NCBI GenBank assembly: GCA_018396565.1
Contig: JAGTQO010000038.1
Location: forward strand, 1 to 12,449
Direction of reading: 5' to 3'
DNA: 12,449 nucleotides
From: Candidatus Bathyarchaeota archaeon
GTDB taxonomy: Archaea; Thermoproteota; Bathyarchaeia; 40CM-2-53-6; RBG-13-38-9
The notes beneath the pieces are model-generated. The model did not search any database. It was not told the origin of the DNA and saw nothing but the letters and a program-made list of their open reading frames with translations. The translations under genes were made by a program, and so were the position numbers. Within the stretch, counting starts at the first letter, position 1, and every line of letters starts with the position of its first letter. Of this stretch, positions 6,547 to 12,449 are shown one piece after another.

Positions 6547-6891
6547 TCAGCTCGGCCTTCTATACTTTGGATGGTAAGCCTTTATGGTCTGGGGGTCTAT
6601 CCTCTTCAACTCACCTTCAGGAAGCATCGTCAATAGTTCCCATCCCAAATCAAGGGTCTCATCAATATCCCTATCCTCGTAGACACCCTGATTGACGAAT
6701 CTCCTCTCAAACTCGTCTGCAAACTTCAGATAGAGTTTGTCCCTGGCAGATAGGGCTTCCTCACCGACCACAGCTACTAGGTCCCTGAACCCCCTACCCT
6801 CAGCGTAAGCATAATAAAGCTGGTCTGAAACCTCCCTATGGTCTTCCCTAGTCCTACCCTTACCTATACCCTCCTTCATCAGCCTCGACAG
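6547..6891 (-). pseudogene. atpB: A-type ATP synthase subunit B, C-terminal remnant (114 codons)
   Basis: The last 114 codons of subunit B are intact and well conserved: LSRLMKEGIGKGRTREDH, VSDQLYYAYAEGRGFRDLVA, VVGEEALS, YEDRDIDETLDLGWELLTML and a closing KAYHPKYRRPS. Full-length B is about 460 residues, so the N-terminal barrel, nucleotide-binding core and roughly 350 residues are absent. The frame continues open upstream to an ATG at 7050, but everything before 6891 is atpA sequence read in the wrong frame, so that longer frame is not a B protein. No native start or ribosome site serves this remnant, and the atpA frame stops at 6860 without joining it. The clean sequence implies a very recent deletion or an assembly join. 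Confidence 0.85.
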
Positions 6892-7309
6892 TTCCCAAGA
6901 CATCTCCAGACTGAACCTTAGACCCATCCATCTGGACTGGAATGAATCTCCATTCTCTATTCCGGTCAAGGGATGGTACGGTGACCCCCCTCTCAATAAA
7001 GTCACCTGTAAGATCCATGATCTTCGGTAGGGGCCTCTGTATCCCATCATATATCTGTCCCAGTATGCCTGGGCCTAACTCGACAGAGAGAGGTTTACCT
7101 GTTCTTACAATCTTCTCCCCAGGCCTTATCCCTGTGGTCTCCTCATATACTTGGATAGTTGCAGTCTCACCCTCGACCCTAATTATTTCTCCGATGAGCT
7201 CAGACTCACCGACCTTGACAAGCTCATACATCAAAGCCCCAGACATGTTCTTTCCAATCACGACAGGCCCTGCAACCCTCTGTATCTTACCCTCCTTGAA
7301 CAATCGCAA
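6860..7309 (-). pseudogene. atpA: A-type ATP synthase subunit A, N-terminal remnant (about 142 native codons)
   Basis: The N-terminal beta-barrel of the catalytic A subunit is present: GKIQRVAGPVVIGKNMSGA, LIGEIIRVEGETATIQVYEE, TTGIRPGEKI, LSVELGPGILGQIYDGIQRP and the start of the A-specific insert (WRFIPVQMDGSKVQSGDVLG). Native sequence ends around TVE (codons 141-142). The frame then reads atpB DNA out of frame and stops after ADEGGYR. The P-loop, catalytic and C-terminal domains (about 450 of about 590 residues) are missing, so no ATPase activity is possible from this copy. The start is TTG at 7309 or more likely TTG at 7303, which has AGGTGG six bases upstream. It heads the A-B-D cluster and diverges from the M29 peptidase gene. 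Confidence 0.88.
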
Positions 7310-7436
7310 CCACCTATCTTCCTACAGCTTGGTCATACAGTCCTTGCCTAGATTCAAATAAGTCTGAAATTAAAGTTTTCTAAAACATCATTTCCTCATG
7401 ACAAATCTTCTCCATCTGCCAAAGGGGGATCATCGG

Positions 7437-7450
7437 AACCTTTAACACAC
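7437..7450 (+). promoter_or_regulatory. BRE/TATA-like element of the aminopeptidase gene
   Basis: GGAACCTTTAACAC places a TATA-like CTTTAACA about 28 bases before the ATG at 7473. Transcription would then start close to the ATG, giving a nearly leaderless mRNA. This agrees with the absence of a clear ribosome site before 7473. Confidence 0.45.
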
Positions 7451-7472
7451 CCACAACTTCCAAGTAAAGTCC

Positions 7473-8516
7473 ATGATCTCAAACTCAAAGATAGAGTTCG
7501 GAGTTAAGAAGTTACTTCTTGAGAGTATGGGTGTACGTGAAGGTGAGTATGTACTTGTCATAACGGATATCCCAACAGCTCAAGATTGGGGAACCCAGAG
7601 TATTGATAGATTGAGAGAGATGACTACGAGGAACCTTCTTGCAAAGGAAATTGTAGAGGTGGCTAAAAGAAATTTTCCAAATGTGAATTTTGACTTCTAC
7701 GCTTACCTTTCGGTTGGAAGAAATTCCGCCGAGCCTGGCGTCGAAGTTTTGGAGAGGATTCTTCACACAGACGTCTTACTTGCTGTGACGACATACTCCA
7801 TAACCCATACTGATGCGAGAGCCTCAGCAACCAGTAGGGGTGTTAGGGTAGCCAGTATGCCTGGCCTATTGCCTGAGATGCTCTATCCTGACGGTCCGAT
7901 CGACATAGACTACAAGAAGGTAGCCTCTGAAACCGCCAGAGTCGCCAATCTCTTATCGGAAACTTCTAAGTTAAGGTTGACAAGCGAAGCTGGGACAGAC
8001 CTAACCATGAGCGTCGATGGGAGGGAGGGTAAATGCGACACAGGAATATATACGGATCCTGGATCTTGGGGTAACCTTCCAGCTGGAGAAGCCTACATAG
8101 CTCCTGTCGAGGGTACCGGTGAAGGCACAGTCGTCATTGAGAGGAGGTGGCATCCAAGATTGATGGAGGATATGGCTATCCATTTCCGTAACGGACTAGT
8201 CGTCAAAGTTGAGGGTGGAGGAGATGTTGGAGATTCAATGCGAAAATTCCTCAGGCTGAATAAAGTTGATAGTGTGAGCCTGGCGAGAAGAAACCTTGCC
8301 GAGTTCGGTGTCGGAACAAATCCTAAGGCGAAAAGAATAGGCAATATTCTTGAGGCTGAGAAGATAAGGGGGACCGTCCACATAGCTTTAGGTGACAACT
8401 CACACATCGGCGGCAAGGTCAAGGCTGATCATCATCAAGACTTCATAATCAAAAGACCCACAGTTGAGGCTGATGGTGTGAAGGTAATGGTGAAGGGTAA
8501 ACTCAGACTTCATTAA
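7473..8516 (+). CDS. M29-type aminopeptidase (thermophilic aminopeptidase/AmpS-like)
   Basis: This 347-residue cytoplasmic protein belongs to the M29 family of two-metal aminopeptidases, which remove N-terminal residues from peptides. The N-terminal domain (about 1-165) carries the substrate-side fold. The C-terminal metal domain shows the family landmarks: NLPAGEAYIAPVEGTGEGTV (E206), RRNLAEFGVGTNPKAKRIGN (E277), then TVHIALGDNSHIGG (H303) and DHHQDF (H321-x-D323). From memory of the AmpS/AmpT site (two Glu, His, Tyr, His, Asp), five of six ligands are matched, while the tyrosine position seems to be Ser310 or His311. The protein is shorter than the roughly 400-residue thermophile enzymes, with a trimmed N-terminal part. 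It has its own promoter and diverges from atpA. Confidence 0.87.
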   Translation: MISNSKIEFGVKKLLLESMGVREGEYVLVITDIPTAQDWGTQSIDRLREMTTRNLLAKEIVEVAKRNFPNVNFDFYAYLSVGRNSAEPGVEVLERILHTDVLLAVTTYSITHTDARASATSRGVRVASMPGLLPEMLYPDGPIDIDYKKVASETARVANLLSETSKLRLTSEAGTDLTMSVDGREGKCDTGIYTDPGSWGNLPAGEAYIAPVEGTGEGTVVIERRWHPRLMEDMAIHFRNGLVVKVEGGGDVGDSMRKFLRLNKVDSVSLARRNLAEFGVGTNPKAKRIGNILEAEKIRGTVHIALGDNSHIGGKVKADHHQDFIIKRPTVEADGVKVMVKGKLRLH

Positions 8517-8901
8517 GGACATTTATGATCTGAAATATTGGGCGACAATACTCATACGAGTTTGTAGAAAAATTTGACCCAGATGCTCAAAATCTTCTAT
8601 CAATTGAACCTCATATGTGAAAAACCGCCACCAACAATCTTGTACGATTCGACCAGACCTGAACCAATTCGCCATGCACGATCGTGAACATCCGAACCTG
8701 AAAAAGAGATTTCACATATTTACTGGCTGTTATCCAATTTTCAAGAAGAAGATCTAGACCGCCCTCTCCGCATATATCTGTTCCCCCAGACGATCGGAGG
8801 CTCATAGATACCGGTGGGGCTAAATGCAAAACCTAAGAGGGAGGAACAGACATAAAAACCCTTATCGGCCTTCGGAATCTTTCAGTTTAAGGTTGAGGTC
8901 G
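8517..8901. other. 385-bp stretch without a supported gene
   Basis: No reading frame here has a family match, a good start or typical codon use. The stretch holds the GTPase promoter near 8850, a 10-bp palindrome CACGATCGTG (8677-8686), and a 10-bp inverted pair ATATGTGAAA (8613-8622) and TTTCACATAT (8710-8719). The pair could close a ~107-nt folded RNA, but repeats of this size are expected by chance at about this frequency. I cannot assign a function. Confidence 0.4.
8850..8859 (+). promoter_or_regulatory. TATA-like box of the GTPase gene
   Basis: ACATAAAAAC follows a purine-rich GGAACAG that could be a BRE. A transcript start about 25 bases on (near 8880) would leave a ~20-base leader before the ATG at 8902. 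It would exclude the upstream in-frame ATG at 8824, which supports the shorter protein. Confidence 0.45.
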
Positions 8902-10074
8902 ATGCCTGCGAACCTTACAGCTGAAGCAAAGTCTTTTTGGATGAAGGCGAGTGCAACCAGAGATCCTGAGGAGAAGATAAAGGCCCTCGAAGAATTTCTT
9001 TCAGCAGTCCCCAAACATAAGGGAAACGAACGGTTAAGAGCCCAAGTGAAGAGGAAGATAGCTGCCTTACGCCTAGAGGTCAAGGAGAGGAGGAGATCCT
9101 CAGGAGGAGTTAGATCTAACCTACCAAGTAGGGAGGGAGCTGCCCAGATTGTGCTACTCGGCCTTACAAACTCTGGCAAGAGTAGTTTGCTGTCGTCCTT
9201 GACTTCGGCAAGACCGACAGTAGCCGACTACCCATACACCACACAGAAGCCAACACCAGGAATGCTGAGCTTTATGGATATTCAATTCCAACTCGTCGAG
9301 GCACCTGCCATAAACCCGAATCTAACCCAAGGTTCTGGATTGAACTCCCAGACACTAAACCTTGCCAAGCAGACTGATGGTCTAGCCATAGTTTTAGACA
9401 TGTCCAGAGATCCCTGTAGAGACTTTATCTTGATAAAAGGTGAGTTGGAGAGGTTTGGAATATCCCTTGAGAGGAGAAAGAGCAGGGTTGAGATAATAAG
9501 AAGGAAAGGAATAAGTGGAGTACAGATTCACCTCTCAGGCAACCTCAGAGGATGCAGCCTGAGTGATGTAGAGAGGCTTGTTAGAAGCTACGGCTTGACA
9601 GGGGTTGCGGTCAGAATCTGGGGAGATGTTGGAATAGATGATGTGGAAGAGGCAGTCCTCGAGAGTACAACGACATATAAACCTTCAATAGTGATAGCTA
9701 ACAAGATGGATTCGCCAAACGCTGCCGAGAACCTGGTAAAATTGAGAAGCTACGTGCCCGGAGACGTTCCGATAGCTCCAGTTTCATGTAGGACAGGAAC
9801 TGGACTCGACGAGATCGGCCTATCAATATTTCAAGCCTTAGAATTGATAAGAGTCTACACGAAAGATCCTAATGAGAAGGAGCCTTCAACTGAACCTATA
9901 GTCGTCAGGAAGGGGACAGTGGCCTCTGAAGTAGCAGGCCAGATTCATACAGACCTCCAGCGAAACCTAAAGTATGTGAAGGTATGGGGTTCAAGCTGTA
10001 AATATCCAGGGGAGAGGGTGGGGCCCACCCATATACTTCAGGACGGCGACATAGTCGAATTCCACACGCAATAA
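8902..10074 (+). CDS. DRG/Obg-family GTPase with TGS domain
   Basis: From ATG 8902 the protein is 390 residues; an in-frame ATG at 8824 would add 26 residues not seen in the family and lies before the TATA-like box. The N-terminal helical region has the DRG hallmark (EEKIKALEEFLSAVPKHKGN), followed by a basic linker. The G domain shows G1 GLTNSGKSS (87-95), G2 around YPYTTQKPTPGM, G4 NKMD (267-270) and G5 near VSC (294-296). The G3 motif, normally DxPG, reads VEAPAI (132-137), lacking the Asp and Gly. A TGS domain, probably RNA/ribosome-binding, ends the protein (about 322-388; HTDLQRNLKYVKVWG, then LQDGDIVEF). DRG GTPases associate with translating ribosomes. The HExxH gene follows by 25 bases, so an operon is likely. 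Confidence 0.93.
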   Translation: MPANLTAEAKSFWMKASATRDPEEKIKALEEFLSAVPKHKGNERLRAQVKRKIAALRLEVKERRRSSGGVRSNLPSREGAAQIVLLGLTNSGKSSLLSSLTSARPTVADYPYTTQKPTPGMLSFMDIQFQLVEAPAINPNLTQGSGLNSQTLNLAKQTDGLAIVLDMSRDPCRDFILIKGELERFGISLERRKSRVEIIRRKGISGVQIHLSGNLRGCSLSDVERLVRSYGLTGVAVRIWGDVGIDDVEEAVLESTTTYKPSIVIANKMDSPNAAENLVKLRSYVPGDVPIAPVSCRTGTGLDEIGLSIFQALELIRVYTKDPNEKEPSTEPIVVRKGTVASEVAGQIHTDLQRNLKYVKVWGSSCKYPGERVGPTHILQDGDIVEFHTQ

Positions 10075-10099
10075 AAATATTCTGTGAAAGGGCAACCCT

Positions 10100-10786
10100 A
10101 TGAAATTTACAGAAGACCTGAAGGGTATGATTGAGATCCTAGAAATCCCCAATACAGTCGAGGTCAGACTTATCAAGAGTAAGAGGGCCCCTCTACGTTC
10201 AAATATCATACATTTCAGGCAGAAAGAGAACTCAATACTTGAATATATTATAGAGTATAGAGGAAGCCTACCCACAGACACTCTCAAACATGAATTATGC
10301 CATCTTAAACTGTATCTTATGGGACTTCCCATATTCGAGGCAGATTCAAACTCGAGTGTTACAAGCCAAGTCTTAAACACTCTACATGAAGACTACTACG
10401 TGGACATAATATTGGAGGACAGGTTTCCAGAGAGTTTCGCATCGATGAGGTTAAAACTCATCGATAGCGATTATCACCCTGAACATGTCCATGGAGAGGT
10501 TGACGACAGTCTCCTCTCATGGATCTTGCAGAGAAACATTCTGAAAATGGCTGTGTTCGACTCTCTAGGCTATAAAGATACTGTTGAGATACTTCGTGGC
10601 AGAATGGAGGATCTGAAGGTGAGTCTCAACCAAGATCTGAATAGAAACCTCGACCTTATCTATAGATATCTGAGAGCTCTGCCTCCCCTTGACATAAACT
10701 TAAGAGAATTCACGAAAGATGAGATTGATACTATAAGTCGAATAGTTTACTTGATAAAAAATGTGGTGATGCCATGCAGAGCCTAG
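10100..10786 (+). CDS. uncharacterised HExxH metalloprotein (zincin-like)
   Basis: I do not recognise a named family. The 228-residue protein contains H64-E65-L-C-H68 within TLKHELCHLKLYLMGLP, the zinc-metallopeptidase helix. Some 29 residues later comes NTLHEDYYVDIIL, where E97 (or H96) could be the third zinc ligand, as in gluzincin-type sites. An N-terminal beta-rich part (residues 18-55) precedes the zinc helix. The C-terminal ~100 residues are helical with no membrane segment or signal peptide, so it should act in the cytoplasm. The ATG at 10100 lies 25 bases after the GTPase stop, with AAAGGG upstream. Cotranscription suggests a functional tie to the GTPase. Peptidase activity is inferred; a structural zinc role is also possible. 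It ends 6 bases from the convergent ferredoxin. Confidence 0.72.
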   Translation: MKFTEDLKGMIEILEIPNTVEVRLIKSKRAPLRSNIIHFRQKENSILEYIIEYRGSLPTDTLKHELCHLKLYLMGLPIFEADSNSSVTSQVLNTLHEDYYVDIILEDRFPESFASMRLKLIDSDYHPEHVHGEVDDSLLSWILQRNILKMAVFDSLGYKDTVEILRGRMEDLKVSLNQDLNRNLDLIYRYLRALPPLDINLREFTKDEIDTISRIVYLIKNVVMPCRA

Positions 10787-10792
10787 GCCCCT

Positions 10793-10996
10793 CTACTCCT
10801 CCACAACAATAGCCTGTGTTGGACACTGAGTTTCACACGAACGGCAGACTATGCAGGCATCACTGTTTACCGGAACGGCTTTGGGCTCATTGTTGAAGTC
10901 GGGCTTATTCTGAATCTCGAAGACACCGACTGGACAAACACTTACACATGTCCCATCGCCGTTACATTTGGAGAAGTCAACTGTAACCTTTGGCAT
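10793..10996 (-). CDS. 7-cysteine dicluster ferredoxin
   Basis: This is a 67-residue soluble electron carrier. From ATG 10996, which has AAGGTG seven bases upstream (better than the TTG at 11002), the first cluster motif is C11-x2-D14-x2-C17-x3-C21-P, with aspartate replacing the second cysteine. The second is C48-x2-C51-x2-C54-x3-C58-P, complete for a [4Fe-4S] cluster. Asp at this position is known from Pyrococcus ferredoxin and other archaeal ferredoxins, where the first site holds an Asp-ligated [4Fe-4S] or a [3Fe-4S] cluster. It would serve ferredoxin-dependent oxidoreductases such as 2-oxoacid or aldehyde oxidoreductases; no partner gene is in the window. It is monocistronic, convergent with the HExxH gene and divergent from the aminotransferase. 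Confidence 0.93.
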   Translation of the reverse strand: MPKVTVDFSKCNGDGTCVSVCPVGVFEIQNKPDFNNEPKAVPVNSDACIVCRSCETQCPTQAIVVEE

Positions 10997-11033
10997 AACC
11001 AAACACCTTTAAGACCAGACTGAATTACAACAC

Positions 11034-11050
11034 TCCTTATATAGTTTCCC
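11034..11050 (-). promoter_or_regulatory. BRE/TATA-like promoter of the ferredoxin gene
   Basis: On the minus strand GGGGAAAC (BRE-like) precedes TATATAAGG, about 40 bases before the ferredoxin ATG. Transcription would begin near 11015, leaving a leader that includes AAGGTG. The core TATATA is symmetric and may also serve the aminotransferase in the other direction, although the flank on that side is pyrimidine-rich and a poor BRE. Confidence 0.55.
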
Positions 11051-11122
11051 CAATTGAATGTATCGGAACAGCTAGGCTTGATGACATGAAGATCTTCGAT
11101 TTAGAGGAGGATTCCAACCGGC

Positions 11123-12313
11123 ATGGTTGATGTGAATAAACATCTCTCTGAGAGGTCGAGGAGACTCAGACAATCAGCCTTCGCAGACTTCTTCGCTGAG
11201 GCTGTTGAAATGGAGCGTTCAGGTGAGGACATTATACATTTACACGTAGGAGAGCCAGACCTACCTACACCACCACATATAGTGGAGGCCGCCTCGAAGG
11301 CAATGGATGAGGGCTATACACATTACACCCCTCCAGGAGGAATACTCGAACTTAGAGAAGCTATATCAGAGAAGCTTCGTCGAGAGAATAAGATTGATGT
11401 AGACCCACGCCGGGAAGTCGCTGTTCTCTCAGGAGGCTATAACGCACTGTTCTGCGCCTTCCAAGCCTTGGTCGACCCTGGGGATGAGGTTATCGTCCCC
11501 GAACCTTGCCTACCCCAGTACTGGGGAGATATAAGCATGGCCGGCGGCACACCGGTCCCTATCAGGTTGATTGAGGATGAAGATTTCAGGCCTGACCTCG
11601 ACGATCTCAAGAGAAAAATTACAAGCAGAACAAAGCTTATCCTGATAAACTCGCCACAAAACCCAACAGGCTCAATATTGAAATTGAAAGATATGAAGGA
11701 AATCGCGGACCTCGCTGAAACCAACAACCTCCTAGTCCTCTCAGATGAAGTCTATGAGAAATTCATTTACGACGGCTCTGAACACATCAGCTTCGCAAGC
11801 ATAGAAGGAATGGAGGATAGGACTCTGACGATCAATTCCCTATCGAAAACATATGCGATGACAGGATGGCGTGTAGGATATGTGGCAGGTGAGAGCGACT
11901 TGATCGATAAGATCCGGATGATAAGCGAACATGCAGTGTGGTGTCCAAACTCAATAGCGCAGAAGGCAGCTGTAGCCGCTTTGAAGGGCCCACAAGACTG
12001 CGTGAGGAGGATGGTTGACGAGTTCAAGGAGAGGAGGGACCTGATCACGTTGGGTCTGAACCAGATAAGCGGTTTCAAGTGTAACACTCCGAGGGGTGCT
12101 TTCTACGCATTTCCAAACATAAAGAGAATAGGCTTATCGTCGACGGATCTTGCTCAGATGATTCTTAGGAAGGCTAAGGTCGCAATAATCCCAGGGGTAG
12201 CGTTCGGTGAGTCAGGTGAAGGTAACCTCCGATTCTCTTTCGCCAACTCTAAAGAAAATATAATGGAGGCCATGGAGCGCATAAAAAGAGTATTAGATTC
12301 ATCTCCAGCATAA
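11123..12313 (+). CDS. PLP-dependent class I/II aminotransferase (aspartate-aminotransferase-like)
   Basis: This 396-residue protein is the standard length for fold-type I aminotransferases. The cofactor residues are all present: GGYNALF (phosphate-site loop, 104-110), N180 in PQNPTG, D208-x2-Y211 (SDEVYEKF), the Schiff-base lysine K242 in SLSKTYAMTGWRVGY with R250, and R370 for the substrate alpha-carboxylate (NLRFSFANS). The substrate pocket start HVGEPDLPTP is also typical. It transfers an amino group between an amino acid and a 2-oxoacid in the cytoplasm; aspartate, alanine or aromatic specificity cannot be told from sequence alone. The ATG at 11123 is preceded by GAGGAGG at 11104-11110, a strong ribosome site with somewhat long spacing. 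A 14-codon reading frame (11086-11130) overlaps the start. Divergent from the ferredoxin gene. Confidence 0.93.
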   Translation: MVDVNKHLSERSRRLRQSAFADFFAEAVEMERSGEDIIHLHVGEPDLPTPPHIVEAASKAMDEGYTHYTPPGGILELREAISEKLRRENKIDVDPRREVAVLSGGYNALFCAFQALVDPGDEVIVPEPCLPQYWGDISMAGGTPVPIRLIEDEDFRPDLDDLKRKITSRTKLILINSPQNPTGSILKLKDMKEIADLAETNNLLVLSDEVYEKFIYDGSEHISFASIEGMEDRTLTINSLSKTYAMTGWRVGYVAGESDLIDKIRMISEHAVWCPNSIAQKAAVAALKGPQDCVRRMVDEFKERRDLITLGLNQISGFKCNTPRGAFYAFPNIKRIGLSSTDLAQMILRKAKVAIIPGVAFGESGEGNLRFSFANSKENIMEAMERIKRVLDSSPA

Positions 12314-12418
12314 CCTAAAAATCACTCATTATACTGTGAAGTCTATAATTATGGAAATGTCAATACTTAACTGGTAGGTCGATGCCACTATGATGATTCA
12401 TCGGATGGAGGGTTGAAG

Positions 12419-12449
12419 TTGCCATTAAAGAAATACAGATGCAGTGTAT
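12419..12449 (+). CDS. start of a gene cut by the right edge
   Basis: A TTG at 12419 follows GGAGG (12407-12411) at seven bases, ideal ribosome-site spacing. It opens a frame reading MPLKKYRCSV to the window end. The KKYRCSV stretch recalls the first Cys knuckle of rubredoxins and other zinc or iron ribbons, but ten residues cannot decide this. Nearby ATGs (12382, 12405) run quickly into stop codons. Confidence 0.35.
   Translation, partial: MPLKKYRCSV

Noticed and set aside
6892..7050. Upstream part of the open frame that continues the subunit B remnant to an ATG at 7050
   Set aside because: These bases are atpA sequence read in a different frame; the peptide has no resemblance to subunit B and no ribosome site precedes the ATG.
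7345..7366. A tRNA-like T-loop word (GATTCAAATA) upstream of atpA
   Set aside because: The flanks cannot form a T stem, and no acceptor or anticodon arms are found around it.
8611..8829. 72-codon minus-strand frame in the gap before the GTPase gene
   Set aside because: It uses CGA, CGG and CGT arginine codons where real genes here use AGG/AGA, has no ribosome site or family features, and covers the GTPase promoter side.
8824..8901. 26-residue N-terminal extension of the GTPase from the ATG at 8824
   Set aside because: It precedes the likely promoter, is absent from the family, and the ATG at 8902 fits the normal DRG N-terminus.
12380..12402. Short inverted repeat CGATG...CATCG and an ATGATGA word resembling a box C RNA element
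   Set aside because: The stem is only five pairs with a long loop, and no box D or paired C'/D' elements are visible before the window ends.

Overview
The window is archaeal chromosome. Transcription factor E, archaeal MBF1, the archaea-specific tRNA cytidine-56 methyltransferase, archaeal NAC with a UBA tail, A-type ATP synthase genes and a DRG-type GTPase lie within 12 kb. Several starts are preceded by BRE/TATA-like boxes and by GTGATC- or GGAGG-type ribosome sites. Arginine is mostly AGG/AGA and TTG starts are common. The gene set would fit a TACK-type lineage (for example Bathyarchaeia), but that is inference; no rRNA or tRNA gene is present to place it.

Left block (1-4904, all minus strand). 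In transcription order: mbf1, trm56, tfe, a zinc-dependent medium-chain dehydrogenase, an HD-domain hydrolase, a DUF2110-like protein with an S1-like segment, and two small single-pass membrane proteins, the last cut by the window edge. Most are information-processing genes; the dehydrogenase is the metabolic outsider. A bulged hairpin covers the TTG start codon of trm56.

Middle block (4905-7472). Divergent from mbf1 are a PUA-domain RNA-binding protein and NAC (plus strand), likely acting with tRNA/ribosomes and nascent chains. NAC meets, tail to tail with a 32-bp overlap, a minus-strand A-type ATP synthase cluster. In this cluster atpD is intact, but atpA and atpB are reduced to one scar: the first ~142 codons of A run directly, out of frame, into the last 114 codons of B. 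About 2.4 kb, including both nucleotide-binding domains, is missing. This is the most striking feature: either a recent deletion across a short shared word or an assembly artefact.

Right block (7473-12449). A plus-strand M29-type aminopeptidase is followed by a 385-bp non-coding stretch, then a DRG/Obg-type GTPase with TGS domain and a degenerate G3 motif. Behind the GTPase sits an unrecognised HExxH metalloprotein in the same operon. A minus-strand 7-Cys ferredoxin converges on that operon and diverges from a class I/II aminotransferase. At the right edge a TTG-started gene with a good ribosome site begins.

I found no CRISPR array, insertion sequence, integrase, tRNA or rRNA. I see no convincing complete novel system. 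The best leads are the atpA/atpB scar, the trm56 start-codon hairpin, and the GTPase/HExxH pair.
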